From IMG/VR virus record IMGVR_UViG_3300005095_000128, positions 1 to 64,000 of that record: a stretch of DNA of 64,000 bases; one strand, written 5' to 3'. Shown here piece by piece: positions 1-8,747 of this stretch. A model generated the notes under the pieces. The model searched no databases. It was not told where the DNA came from and saw nothing but the letters and a program-made list of their open reading frames with translations. This stretch comes from a virus. A program made the translations under genes and the position numbers. Positions within the stretch are counted from its first letter, which is position 1. The number at the start of each line of letters is the position of its first letter.

Positions 1-27
1 CATGTGGCACCCCCGCAAGGTTATTGG

Positions 28-426
28 CTATTTAGGCGGACACTCGCGGTGCGTATACATACACTCGCGGCCTGCTTCGTAGGCTTCTACTTCATATGGG
101 ACCTGCCTATACCCGCGTCGTAGCCAGTACCACGCATACTTGATGGGGAATAGCAACCCATCGCGTTGCATCTGCCTTACATGAGTGAGCTCGTGGCGTA
201 GCATGCATGGGTCGCTCAACGACTTGCGCACGATAAACACGTTGCGCCCGAGCGTCACTCCGCCGGCCCAGCGTGGAATGAGCTTCTCGGCCACGTACAC
301 GCGCACTGGGCCCGTGCTAGGGCAGCGTACCACGCGCGATGGCTTTGCTCGCACGATGAATCGATAAAAGAACGCAACAAGATCAGCCAGCCTCATAAAA
401 AGAAAAACGTTTAACCGATGAAGCAT
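28..426 (-). CDS. Putative small HExxH metallopeptidase
   Basis: The 132-residue product has a hydrophobic N-terminal stretch (about residues 7-25) that could be a membrane anchor. It carries a zinc-protease motif HELTH at residues 78-82, followed about 30 residues later by YEVEAYEAG, which offers a glutamate as third metal ligand. This resembles short DUF4157-like peptidase domains; the substrate is unknown. A GGGGGTG ribosome site lies 5 nt before the ATG, and the gene lies just after a strong terminator, so it may need its own promoter. On the same strand an ATG at positions 3-1, preceded by its own GGGGGTG, opens the next gene, which leaves the window. Confidence 0.6.
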   Translation of the reverse strand: MLHRLNVFLFMRLADLVAFFYRFIVRAKPSRVVRCPSTGPVRVYVAEKLIPRWAGGVTLGRNVFIVRKSLSDPCMLRHELTHVRQMQRDGLLFPIKYAWYWLRRGYRQVPYEVEAYEAGRECMYTHRECPPK

Positions 427-444
427 AGCGCACCCCCAAACAAA

Positions 445-474
445 AAGTGCCGCGGCGGTGTAGCCGCGGCACTT
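445..474 (-). terminator. Rho-independent terminator after the reductase unit
   Basis: Perfect 12-bp stem (445-456 with 463-474) with a 6-nt loop. Read on the minus strand it is followed by TTTTTGTTTG. It ends the transcript of the reductase and the 80-aa gene. Confidence 0.9.
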
Positions 475-492
475 AATACGTGTTATTGCGAC

Positions 493-564
493 CTACTTGC
501 CGTTCACTAGCTTGTCTAAGACCCTAATCAACCACGGCGGATCTGCATAAATAATGTCGTACAT
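493..564 (-). pseudogene. Remnant of an MT-A70-type adenine methyltransferase start
   Basis: A 23-codon frame begins MYDIIYADPPW, the N-terminal strand plus catalytic DPPW motif of MT-A70 family N6-adenine methyltransferases, then stops after about twelve unrelated residues. Intact family members are about 180 residues or more, so this is most likely a decayed fragment; no rest of the enzyme is visible in 478-691. It has no clear ribosome site. The match is short, so chance resemblance cannot be excluded. Confidence 0.4.
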
Positions 565-691
565 GGCTACGCTTTAGCACTGTCTAAAAGGCCCGATGGC
601 GATCACAACTTCGCCTTTCCCGTTGCGAGCAACCATAACCTTCGTTCAATAGCGAGGCTAACCTCTTCATCCTAGCGATCATCTTCTACCA

Positions 692-934
692 TTATTGCAA
701 TCCACGCCTCTCATGTATTGTAGCTCCCCAACTATTGCTTATTAGCACTCGGTACAGCATGGCGAGCTCATCATCGTCAACGCCGCTCTTAACAGCGCGT
801 TCGATTTCCCTCCAGGCGTGCCAGAACATACCTCCATGCCTTGAATCGCTCGGCGGAGGTGGGACTGGCGGATAGCCCTTCATCGCGTATTCGCGCACCC
901 TGTCCAAGTCCCACCCCTTTCTTAGTATGCCCAT
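692..934 (-). CDS. Conserved-looking hypothetical protein, 80 aa
   Basis: Not recognised. It starts 4 nt after the reductase stop codon and so is co-transcribed with it. The product has a PPVPPPP stretch near residue 24 and an acidic, helical C-terminal half. Position suggests an accessory to nucleotide metabolism, but nothing in the sequence proves it. Confidence 0.6.
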   Translation of the reverse strand: MGILRKGWDLDRVREYAMKGYPPVPPPPSDSRHGGMFWHAWREIERAVKSGVDDDELAMLYRVLISNSWGATIHERRGLQ

Positions 935-938
935 GCCC

Positions 939-3900
939 TTACCTTACCGGACAATGCCCCGAATCGCAATCCGACTCGATGTCGTCTACGGCCATAAACA
1001 ACCCGAAGCCGCCCTCGATCTGATCCAAGACCTTCCGGTCGAACCGTGGCATCTTAGCCTTGAGCTCCTTGTAGCGCCCCTCTGGAATCGCCTCGTAGGG
1101 CTGTTGCGGGTAAACCGACGTGTCCTTGCGCAAGAAGCTAATCCCCACAATGGAGTCCCAGTTCTCGTGTAGCCAATCCACAACCCGATCCACCTCGTCT
1201 TCCCCTACGGCTACGGTAATAGAGGTGTTGTGATCAGTCCAGTGCTGCATAGAGAGCTTGTAGCGCTCGAGCATCTCGATAGCCGACACCTCGTTCGCAC
1301 TACGTTTTGCCGGCGTCGCAACAGGAAACTCGAACACAAGTGTGTTCGGGGCAAAAAGGTCTTTCTCGTGCGGGAATCCAAGCTGTACGAGCGCTTGGGC
1401 AACGGCGTCATCCTCGCTAATGCGCACACGGCGGATGTAGTACGGAGCGTATGCATCATGGATGCCGGCGGATACACCTGGAAGCAGGCTCCACGTTCCC
1501 TCTGGTTTCACGGTGGTCATGAGCTTAGGTAAGGGAATTCCCATGTATCGGGCATAGCGCTTCGCCTCTTCGTGGACCACATCGCGCATGAACCGCCACA
1601 GCCTCGCCACCTTATCGTCATCGTAGCTAGCTAGTGTAATCGCGTCCATGAAGCCGGTGAATGAAACACCGATGAGGCGATCCTCGCTCTGCACCCTACC
1701 CCAATCAGCTAGCCGACCGCCAATGTCGACGTTTGTAATGCGCATGGCATGGCGGGTGGCTAGACGTAGGGCAGAAGCGAGGCCGTCGGTGTCAATGCCT
1801 TGCTGGGATGCGAAGGCACGGATGTTGGTAGTGGTAAGGTTGCAGAAGCCCTTGTTGCGCAGCAAAATCTCCGAGCAATTACCGCTATGGCACGTCGGCA
1901 AATCAAATGAGTTCGTTGTCGGCACGCCAAGGCAATAAACATCCTCTCGCTTACCAGTATCAACTACACGCACAACGCGAACCGGCTTCTCGCGCAAATC
2001 ATACGGGCCCCGCGTGGGCTCACCAAAACCGAACTCGGCAACAAACCGAGCCGCATTGGAAACGGTGAGGCGGTAAACGTCCTTAGTGTCGTATAGGGCT
2101 TTGCCGCCATGCCCATCGGGCATGCTACGCTTGCCACCGCGCCGCATCAACGCGATATGCGAGCGAATACCAAAGAGGCGCAACAGCGCTTGTACGTCCT
2201 GCAAAAGCGACTTGCGAATGGAAGACAGTTGAACAAGCCAGCCATTTTGGCCGTAAGCAATATGCCCGTCGCTCTCAAAGAGTCCGCGGATAAAAGCGGA
2301 AACAGTTTCCTTGTCGCCTTCAAGGACATATTTCGGAACGCGATCTTTGGGTACGCACTCGCGCTCACCCGTGAAATACATCACCATTCGCCCAGCAGAG
2401 TCGCGCGTAAACTGCTTGCCGGCCGCACGCTCAATGGCGCTAGCATACTTGAACTTTGGCGGATACAAGTATAGCTTTGCCCAGCGCTTGCCCTTGCCGT
2501 GCCACGTACCATCGCCGACAAGCCACCCATCAATGTAAGCATCGTTAGGACGATGCACGCTACCAAACCACTTGTCGCCGCCAAAGCGCGAAGGCATAAG
2601 CTCGTCCCCCAGCTCCAAGTGTTGCGCCTGCTTCTTGGTTCCATCCGCAAGGACAAACTCGTGCCACGGCGTCACCTCGTACTCGGAGCCATCGGAAAGT
2701 TCCACCCTTAGAATCGGTTCATTCTCGCCGGTCTTCTCCGCCTTCGCGTAAACAATGTTGCCGTCGCCGTCAAGAATCGGAACAAGCTGACCATCGAGCT
2801 CGGCAATGAACTTTAGGCCACCGCCAGCAACGGGAATGAGCGTATCGCCAACTAGGCACGGGTTTACGCCATCAAACTCCCCATTGCGTCTACGATTTGC
2901 CTCAGATGCGTTGATAAAACCTGGCTCTCCATACTCTAGAATCGACTCCATCAAGCTAGAAATACGCGCCTTGCTGGGTCGCTCCCAAAAGAGTAGCGAG
3001 TTGTTCGATTGCGCCCGCCATGGAGGAATCTTTCCGCGTGGAATGGCGCCTTGCGCAATCCACTCCCGCGCCTCATCGATGGTGGCCCACTCACCGGTCT
3101 TCGCACGAGCAAACTCATCGGAGTCACCAAGCCCAATCTGGGCACTGCGGCGCGTACCACCTGCCACAGTGGCGCGGGCGATGAGATTTGCCAAGTCAAG
3201 CGCCTTGGTATCCGTCCACTCGTGCGGCCTATTGGCGTCAAAGAGTACGAGGTTCGCGAACACAAAAAACTCGATGAGCGGTTCTGGTCCAGAGGCATAT
3301 CCGCCAAACCGCTTGAGGCGCTCACCTTTTGGGCGCACAGAGTTGGCATCAATGCGGATGATCGGTACGCCATCGGCGATAAGCTCGAGGAAGAGCTTGA
3401 TGGCGTCCGCCCACCCCTCACGAGAATCGCCAATGACTAGACGCGGAACACCATCCCCGTCAGCAACAAGCCGTGTATGCTCTGAGTATTTGGCGCTCTC
3501 GTACCCATAGAACTCATATGGTACGACTATGAGTGCAGGCTTGCGCTTGAGGGGAATCGTCTCGTTAAGGCGAGCAACCACGTCTTGCGTAACTCGGAAA
3601 CCAACGCCGGCGCCAGACATGAGCAAAAGCTGCATGTCGTGAAACGCCTTTGGGTCGTCAAGCATCTCAAAGGCGCAATTGAAATTTGCTTCCGGGTTGG
3701 AATACGAAAGTGGCGTATCACCAATCCATAGCGTGCGCCCAGCAGGCGCTCCTTTGAGCGAGTACCACAGGTCGAAAAGTGCCTCTTCCTCACCATCTTC
3801 TAGCGGCCCGAGCGACTTGGAGTAGTTGACAGCGCGACGCACGGTCTCATGCCAGTATTCGCGACGCCGTTTGTCGGGAAGGAACCTCGAGTAAGTGCGG

Positions 3901-3950
3901 AGGTAGATGATTTCGCCGATAGGACCCCACGGAACGTTAGCATCTTGCAT
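939..3950 (-). CDS. nrdJ: Class II (B12-dependent) ribonucleotide reductase with in-frame intein
   Basis: Reduces ribonucleoside triphosphates to deoxy forms with adenosylcobalamin as radical source. The extein (676 aa after splicing) matches the monomeric Lactobacillus-type enzyme: Cys92 in NCAFEM, the thiyl-radical cysteine Cys692 and Glu694 in CSE, Cys703 eleven residues on, and a C-terminal redox pair Cys995/Cys1000 (CX4C). Length fits the family (about 740 for L. leichmannii). Residues 365-691 are a 327-residue intein placed directly before the catalytic cysteine, so the enzyme is dead until splicing. ATG follows GGAGGTGTTGT. A terminator separates it from the phosphoesterase upstream, so it may use read-through or an unseen promoter. 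Thioredoxin-type partners are not in the window. Confidence 0.95.
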   Translation of the reverse strand: MQDANVPWGPIGEIIYLRTYSRFLPDKRRREYWHETVRRAVNYSKSLGPLEDGEEEALFDLWYSLKGAPAGRTLWIGDTPLSYSNPEANFNCAFEMLDDPKAFHDMQLLLMSGAGVGFRVTQDVVARLNETIPLKRKPALIVVPYEFYGYESAKYSEHTRLVADGDGVPRLVIGDSREGWADAIKLFLELIADGVPIIRIDANSVRPKGERLKRFGGYASGPEPLIEFFVFANLVLFDANRPHEWTDTKALDLANLIARATVAGGTRRSAQIGLGDSDEFARAKTGEWATIDEAREWIAQGAIPRGKIPPWRAQSNNSLLFWERPSKARISSLMESILEYGEPGFINASEANRRRNGEFDGVNPCLVGDTLIPVAGGGLKFIAELDGQLVPILDGDGNIVYAKAEKTGENEPILRVELSDGSEYEVTPWHEFVLADGTKKQAQHLELGDELMPSRFGGDKWFGSVHRPNDAYIDGWLVGDGTWHGKGKRWAKLYLYPPKFKYASAIERAAGKQFTRDSAGRMVMYFTGERECVPKDRVPKYVLEGDKETVSAFIRGLFESDGHIAYGQNGWLVQLSSIRKSLLQDVQALLRLFGIRSHIALMRRGGKRSMPDGHGGKALYDTKDVYRLTVSNAARFVAEFGFGEPTRGPYDLREKPVRVVRVVDTGKREDVYCLGVPTTNSFDLPTCHSGNCSEILLRNKGFCNLTTTNIRAFASQQGIDTDGLASALRLATRHAMRITNVDIGGRLADWGRVQSEDRLIGVSFTGFMDAITLASYDDDKVARLWRFMRDVVHEEAKRYARYMGIPLPKLMTTVKPEGTWSLLPGVSAGIHDAYAPYYIRRVRISEDDAVAQALVQLGFPHEKDLFAPNTLVFEFPVATPAKRSANEVSAIEMLERYKLSMQHWTDHNTSITVAVGEDEVDRVVDWLHENWDSIVGISFLRKDTSVYPQQPYEAIPEGRYKELKAKMPRFDRKVLDQIEGGFGLFMAVDDIESDCDSGHCPVR
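1878..2858 (-). mobile_element. LAGLIDADG intein at the reductase active-site cysteine
   Basis: The intein begins with Cys365 (CLVGDT), has a TPWH block B motif (residues 427-430), two LAGLIDADG-type helices (YIDGWLVGDG, residues 472-481; FIRGLFESDG, 553-562) and ends SGN before the +1 Cys692. The acidic residues of both endonuclease helices are kept, so homing activity is plausible. The residue before the terminal Asn is Gly rather than the usual His. Insertion exactly at the radical cysteine is typical for inteins, which favour conserved active sites. Confidence 0.93.
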
Positions 3951-3968
3951 ACAACACCTCCATAGACG

Positions 3969-3999
3969 AAAAATCGCGGGGTGCCACTAGGCACCCCGC
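3969..3999 (-). terminator. Rho-independent terminator between phosphoesterase unit and reductase
   Basis: Perfect 10-bp GC-rich stem (3976-3985 with 3990-3999), ACTA loop, then GATTTTT on the minus strand. Confidence 0.88.
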
Positions 4000-4012
4000 T
4001 TAGTATAACCCA

Positions 4013-4054
4013 CTACTTCTTCTTCCGCTTCTTCTTCTTGCTCTTGCAGGCCAT
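4013..4054 (-). CDS. 13-residue lysine-rich micro-protein
   Basis: An ATG directly after GAGGGGGTGATTAGG encodes MACKSKKKKRKKK and a TAG stop. The ribosome site is built from the last codons of the phosphoesterase gene, whose stop lies 1 nt upstream, so translation would be coupled. The next feature is the terminator, making this the last gene of its transcript. Nine of 13 residues are Lys or Arg and one is Cys; such a peptide would bind nucleic acid or acidic surfaces. Function unknown; an accidental frame is possible, but ribosome site, length and terminator fit a real gene. Confidence 0.55.
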   Translation of the reverse strand: MACKSKKKKRKKK

Positions 4055-4055
4055 C

Positions 4056-5270
4056 CTAATCACCCCCTCTCTTCACGTTGTAAGAAACGGTGGCTACATA
4101 CCCATCTTCAGGGTGGTAAAGGATGGCCTCACTTGCACGAATCGAATGATACCCTTGCCTAGTATGCCAGGCATCGGCGGCGCTAAGCGATGGAAGCACG
4201 CGAATGCGAACGCCGCCGCTCTCTAGCGTGGGGAGAAAGACCACCTCGCGCTTGGCGTGAAAGTGCCCCAGCAACCACTCGTGCCACTCGGCAAGCCCCC
4301 ACTCGCGCCGCGCTTCCTTCGCCATAACCGATGGCAGGAGCTTTAGGTCAACGCGGTCTCCGTGCGTGATGCCAAGGAGCACTTTGCCGAAGAGGTAGTA
4401 GTTGCGCGGATGGGGTGTATTGATGATCTTGACGTGCGGCGCATTGGCGTAGCGCATCTCGAGCGCGATGCCAAGCGTTTGAGCCTTCTCGGTATCGTGA
4501 TTACCGGGTTGGATGACCACATCCACTGGCGCAAGTTGGGCCATGCGCTCAATGGACTCAATGACCGCCTCAAGCGCCGCCCGGTATGCCTTTTGCCAGC
4601 GCCCGTCGGAGTCTACCCGCGTACCGGCCGTGGTCGTCGAGTCAACGCCGCTATCAATGTGGAGCAAGTCGTTGCCGACGACGAAGAGTATCTTGCCGAT
4701 GTCGCCGAAGCGGGAGGCGCGATCAACAAGCGATAGCGCCGCCTCTACGTACAAACGCTTAGCAATGTGCACGTCATAGTTGTCGCCAGCTTCCGGGGCC
4801 CATGCGTACTTGCCAATGTGAGCGTCAGCCACACTTACCACGAGTAGGTGCTCACCGTGCGGCTCTACTGGCGCACAATCGCATGGTTCGATGGATAGTG
4901 AGCGTACAGCCTCTTCAATGGCGGCCGCGATCGACTGGCGTAAGCGTGCCTTAACCTGGAAGAACTGCTGTACGCCGCCATCCTTTGCCGGGCCCTCCCA
5001 CGAGTTAACGGTAAAGTGCTCGACAATCCACCGCTTGCGATCCACTTGAGCGGCGTCAAGCAGCTCGTCCAGTGTGCGTATGCGCCCTACCGACTCAACG
5101 CTAATGGCACGCTCGTCGCCAGAAACACGCACATTGTTGCTAGCGCCACGCAAGAGCTCGATGATGCGCTTTGCGCGGTTGTAGCCGATGCCAAAGTGCC
5201 GACGAAGACGCTTGATGGAAGGTTTGAGGCCGTCCCGAAGGACGACCTCGATGATTTCCCTATCGGTCAT
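4056..5270 (-). CDS. Calcineurin-like metallophosphoesterase with N-terminal winged helix
   Basis: The dimetal phosphoesterase core carries all blocks: ADAHIGK (Asp149, His151), VVGNDLLH (199-201), PGNHD (256-259), THGD (302-305) and GHFH (335-338). This fold includes nucleases such as Mre11/SbcD and various phosphodiesterases; phage members are usually assigned to DNA processing. Residues 1-45 resemble the FtsK-gamma winged helix (SIKRLRRHFGIGYNRAKRII), a DNA-binding module, supporting a nuclease role (inference). The ATG overlaps the stop of the upstream fibre-like gene by 4 nt, so the two are translationally coupled. Confidence 0.85.
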   Translation of the reverse strand: MTDREIIEVVLRDGLKPSIKRLRRHFGIGYNRAKRIIELLRGASNNVRVSGDERAISVESVGRIRTLDELLDAAQVDRKRWIVEHFTVNSWEGPAKDGGVQQFFQVKARLRQSIAAAIEEAVRSLSIEPCDCAPVEPHGEHLLVVSVADAHIGKYAWAPEAGDNYDVHIAKRLYVEAALSLVDRASRFGDIGKILFVVGNDLLHIDSGVDSTTTAGTRVDSDGRWQKAYRAALEAVIESIERMAQLAPVDVVIQPGNHDTEKAQTLGIALEMRYANAPHVKIINTPHPRNYYLFGKVLLGITHGDRVDLKLLPSVMAKEARREWGLAEWHEWLLGHFHAKREVVFLPTLESGGVRIRVLPSLSAADAWHTRQGYHSIRASEAILYHPEDGYVATVSYNVKRGGD

Positions 5271-6433
5271 GGCCCAACAATGACACCGTTCGGCTCGTAA
5301 AATTTAATAAAGTCAGTCCCAGTACCATTATTGAGCAACCCATACGCACCAAAACGCCCGATTGGGCTTGGCTTTTTAGCGCCAGAGAGTAAGCACTCCG
5401 CACCCTCCGGCGCAAGGAATCCACACAAACCAAACTGCATTGTCTTTTGCACGCCGCCGTGAAGGTGTGGCACACCAATAATGCGGTCATCTTCTGGCGG
5501 CGAAAAACCGCTAATCGCGAAAGATAGCGCAAGGATCGAACGGAAAAAGAGGAAGCTATACCAAGAGATCGAAGATCCACTACCGCTATCCCAAAGCTGA
5601 AACACGGAAAAGTTGGTAAGATCGCTTGTCCATGCAATATACAAGTTGTTGGAAGAATCGTATCCAAAAATATATAGAACTCCATCATACACAGCAAGAT
5701 ACGCCACAGATGACATAGGTGACGGCAATGTTACCGATGTATTAGTCATCGTGGAGTCAAGTACGCTTAGCGTGTTGGAACGATATGCCACCACAAGCTT
5801 ATCGCTAAAAATTGCATAGTCAGCTAGCGGTCCGCCAGTGAGAATGTTGCCGTGGTGGGTAATGGTGGTCAGGTCATCCGTTGATGACAATACCCCAAAA
5901 CCATCGCTCACCAAGAGCGTCGGCGTGGCCCATCCACCCATATACGCAATCACTGCAAGTGGGCCATATCGTTGGTTTGCAGGATCAGAGTCATCGTACT
6001 TGGTAGTAAAGGTGGGGTAGTCGGTCGTTGTGGCAAGCTGTACCACAGAATACCCGGTTGACGGGTCCTGATACGAGAGAATGATCTTCGCAGAATAATA
6101 CCCAGCAACCAAAATGTTGCCTGGAGCAGTATACTCCGACGTGCTGTGCACATACCAAAGCTTGGCTGCGTTGTCGGTTAGGACCACCAAGCTCCCACCG
6201 TCAACGACGTGCGCTTTTCCACCGCCCTGGTCCGCATATGCCGTGTTAGCGATGGTCTTCTTACTCACTGGAGCAGCACTCAAAAGATGTAGCGCATCAA
6301 GCTGTAGCTGAATCGACGAGTCAAGCTCATCCAAAATATCAATATGCGTATTAGGATCAAAAGATGTAGCGCTCCGATCGTATGGATCTCCAACAGCTGG
6401 CCGCCTAATGCCAGCCCATCGAGTGTTTGCCAT
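5267..6433 (-). CDS. Putative tail fibre or tail-tip protein (beta-rich)
   Basis: The 388-residue protein is rich in Ser, Thr, Gly and Tyr. Residues about 60-290 show repeated strand-like stretches (LVVLTDNAAKLWYVHST, PLADYAIFSDKLVVAY, YLAVYDGVLYIFGYDSSN) as in beta-propeller or sialidase-like folds. It lies at the downstream end of the tail cluster, where siphophages keep receptor-binding proteins. A role in adsorption is an inference from position and composition; no catalytic motif is visible. Confidence 0.55.
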   Translation of the reverse strand: MANTRWAGIRRPAVGDPYDRSATSFDPNTHIDILDELDSSIQLQLDALHLLSAAPVSKKTIANTAYADQGGGKAHVVDGGSLVVLTDNAAKLWYVHSTSEYTAPGNILVAGYYSAKIILSYQDPSTGYSVVQLATTTDYPTFTTKYDDSDPANQRYGPLAVIAYMGGWATPTLLVSDGFGVLSSTDDLTTITHHGNILTGGPLADYAIFSDKLVVAYRSNTLSVLDSTMTNTSVTLPSPMSSVAYLAVYDGVLYIFGYDSSNNLYIAWTSDLTNFSVFQLWDSGSGSSISWYSFLFFRSILALSFAISGFSPPEDDRIIGVPHLHGGVQKTMQFGLCGFLAPEGAECLLSGAKKPSPIGRFGAYGLLNNGTGTDFIKFYEPNGVIVGP

Positions 6434-6454
6434 CTAGCTCACCCCTTTCATCCA

Positions 6455-8584
6455 CTATAGCGACTCGCACCACCAGTGCCAGTACGGATTAGCGCAAACC
6501 GTTCCGCGCCTACGTATGCGGTTTGCTAGTGGCTTGGCCTCGTCAAGCCAAATCGTGCGTGGCAAACGCGCATAGTATGCATACGATCCAGGATGCAAGC
6601 CGATTTTGTGCGCACTCTCGTAGTTCCTGAGCCATAACACCGTAATCTTATCGAAGCCAGGCGGGTATAGCTGCACCATGCCGACTACACGATCCGGCAT
6701 GTTCTGGCCGCTGGCCTGCCAATCGTAATATATCCGCGGTGGCTCCCCAATCACCACCCACACGTCGCCGGCTTCGCTTGGCATGGCTAACCACTCTTCA
6801 CCGCGGCGTGCGTTCTCGAATGTCGTCCCGGTATAGCTATCAAGCCAATGGTAAGTCGAATCGTTGCCGTAAAAGTACACATGCGTGCGCCACGGCTCGC
6901 CTTCTCCATACGACGTTCCAGGATATGCGCACGTCGGGCAGATGGGCACAACCAACCCCTTAACCGGCTCACCGGTAAAAAAACGCATGGTTTCACTAGT
7001 AGGAATCGCATCGTAAATGAACGAGTAATCGGTGCCGCTTACATCACCAGAGCTTTCTTCGAGCGCACGTCTTGCACCATCAACATCAAAGGCAACACCA
7101 ACAATGGGTGTATACAAAAACCCGGAAAACCAAAAATCTCCAGCGGGCGGGGCCCACGTCGCTGGGGCAACCCACATGATGTTCGCATCGAGTGAATCAA
7201 AATCCCGCATTCGTGGGTATTTGCGCGTAATGGCCCCACCAGCATGGTAATAAGTGCCAGGATATAGCGCCTCTGTAAAATCGATTGCAGTGCGCCCCCT
7301 CGGAAAACACGCATACACCTCATTGGACACACTTTTTGCTGTTACGCAATAACCGAACCGAGTATTCAAGATGTCAAACCCATCGCCACGCAAAAGCAAT
7401 TCGCCATCGGGATCATTCGCCGCCAAAACTATGTCGTCCCGCGCGGTGCAGGTTTCGCGGTACGTATCATCGCACGACGCTGGCGCACACGAATCTTGAT
7501 TTTCTGGAGTGCAGCACCGCATCTTCACGATGTTTCGCGTGCAATAATCTTCTATGTACGTGTAAATGCTTGATGATCCATACCGATCGACGTTGCCGGC
7601 GACGCGATATGCACGCTCTTCGTCATTAAAAGAGCGTAGCCAATTATTTGCCGCAACAATATGCTTGCTATCCGTAGTTGTAGTGCATGTTGCGCTATCT
7701 ATGGTAACAACTAGGCCAAACGATCGGTACTCTTCGACGGTGTGCGTTCCATTTGAATAGTCGATGCCAATCGCAAGGGCATAACCTTCCCTCTCGCGTG
7801 AATAGGATGAGCGCGTCTTATACTGATTGCCACCGCACGCAATGCACTCGCACGACGAGCGCTTTGGAGAACCAACCTCGTAGGCATCGGATAGAACAAG
7901 TCGACCTCGTATGCCGAATCCCTCACCAAGATCGTCTCCATACCGCAATAAGATAGTGCGCTCATGGCTTAAGCCAGTCGAATTGAGAATCGCATACTGC
8001 ACGTAATCATCCTCAAGAAAAAGTGCGGATCCATCAATGCGGCTCACGGCATCAGACGACGTGCGTAGATCCACTCCCCTATAGTAGAACGACGCACGCC
8101 CATCGAGCGCGGTGCCAAGGTGTATACCGACGGAGCTATCCATACCAACAATCGCTTCTGGCATGGCTTTTAGTGATGCAACCAATGTGTGCGTGTTTTT
8201 AAAGAGCTCATCAACAATAAGAAAGCTTACTGACAAAGTGAGATATGTATCATCTAGGGGATTATCATAGTCGATGTATTGCGAACGGCGCGAAGTATCA
8301 AAATACAACAAACCAACGGGCCCAAAAAGCTTTCTCTTGCGCCCCAATGGCTTGCGACCGACAACGGCACGCTTACGTGGCATCGCCTTACTACGCACCA
8401 CAGGTGTAGTGATAGCCACTAGTTGCTCACAATCGAAATGCACCCGCTCATCGAGTTGCGGGACGCGGTTCCCAGGCGCAACCCGAACGATGTGGACCTT
8501 TCCGTCGTCATCACGCACACGCAACGTGTGCCCACGGACGGAAATGACCACACCGCTCTTGATGTTGTCGCAGCACTCGCTCAT
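6455..8584 (-). CDS. Cysteine-rich tail-associated protein with N-terminal small barrel
   Basis: 709 residues, unrecognised as a whole. Residues 8-60 repeat the pattern of the 54-residue protein encoded just upstream (SGxVIxxRGxT then VRxxDG then VHxxxxxxxxA), suggesting a shared small beta-barrel. A cysteine-rich middle (CECIACGG; CCTPENQDSCAPASC; then CTARDD) implies disulfides or bound metal in an extracellular particle. Many Tyr, Asp and Gly residues fit a tail-tip structural protein. Its ATG overlaps the upstream stop (ATGA), indicating coupled translation. Confidence 0.55.
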   Translation of the reverse strand: MSECCDNIKSGVVISVRGHTLRVRDDDGKVHIVRVAPGNRVPQLDERVHFDCEQLVAITTPVVRSKAMPRKRAVVGRKPLGRKRKLFGPVGLLYFDTSRRSQYIDYDNPLDDTYLTLSVSFLIVDELFKNTHTLVASLKAMPEAIVGMDSSVGIHLGTALDGRASFYYRGVDLRTSSDAVSRIDGSALFLEDDYVQYAILNSTGLSHERTILLRYGDDLGEGFGIRGRLVLSDAYEVGSPKRSSCECIACGGNQYKTRSSYSREREGYALAIGIDYSNGTHTVEEYRSFGLVVTIDSATCTTTTDSKHIVAANNWLRSFNDEERAYRVAGNVDRYGSSSIYTYIEDYCTRNIVKMRCCTPENQDSCAPASCDDTYRETCTARDDIVLAANDPDGELLLRGDGFDILNTRFGYCVTAKSVSNEVYACFPRGRTAIDFTEALYPGTYYHAGGAITRKYPRMRDFDSLDANIMWVAPATWAPPAGDFWFSGFLYTPIVGVAFDVDGARRALEESSGDVSGTDYSFIYDAIPTSETMRFFTGEPVKGLVVPICPTCAYPGTSYGEGEPWRTHVYFYGNDSTYHWLDSYTGTTFENARRGEEWLAMPSEAGDVWVVIGEPPRIYYDWQASGQNMPDRVVGMVQLYPPGFDKITVLWLRNYESAHKIGLHPGSYAYYARLPRTIWLDEAKPLANRIRRRGTVCANPYWHWWCESL

Positions 8585-8745
8585 ATGAGAACCGCCCTCC
8601 CGCGTTTGTCTATAGCCACGTGCACCTGTGAACCTACGCCACGATACCTCCTGCCATTGGCGCGAGCGGTGATCGTGCGGCCGTCGCTAAGCCGCACGAT
8701 CACCGTGTTCCCGCGCCATCCGATTACCTTACCCGAGGCCACCAT
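8581..8745 (-). CDS. 54-residue small beta-barrel protein, paralogue of the next gene's N-terminus
   Basis: Begins 2 nt after the stop of the 932-residue gene and overlaps the next start by 4 nt, so it sits in the operon without a gap. Its pattern (SGKVIGWRGNTVIVR, SDGRTITAR, VHVAIDKRGRAV) matches residues 8-60 of the downstream 709-residue protein. Alternating hydrophobic residues and Gly turns suggest an SH3- or OB-like barrel. Likely a tail-tip part or adaptor (inference). Confidence 0.65.
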   Translation of the reverse strand: MVASGKVIGWRGNTVIVRLSDGRTITARANGRRYRGVGSQVHVAIDKRGRAVLI

Positions 8746-8747
8746 GA

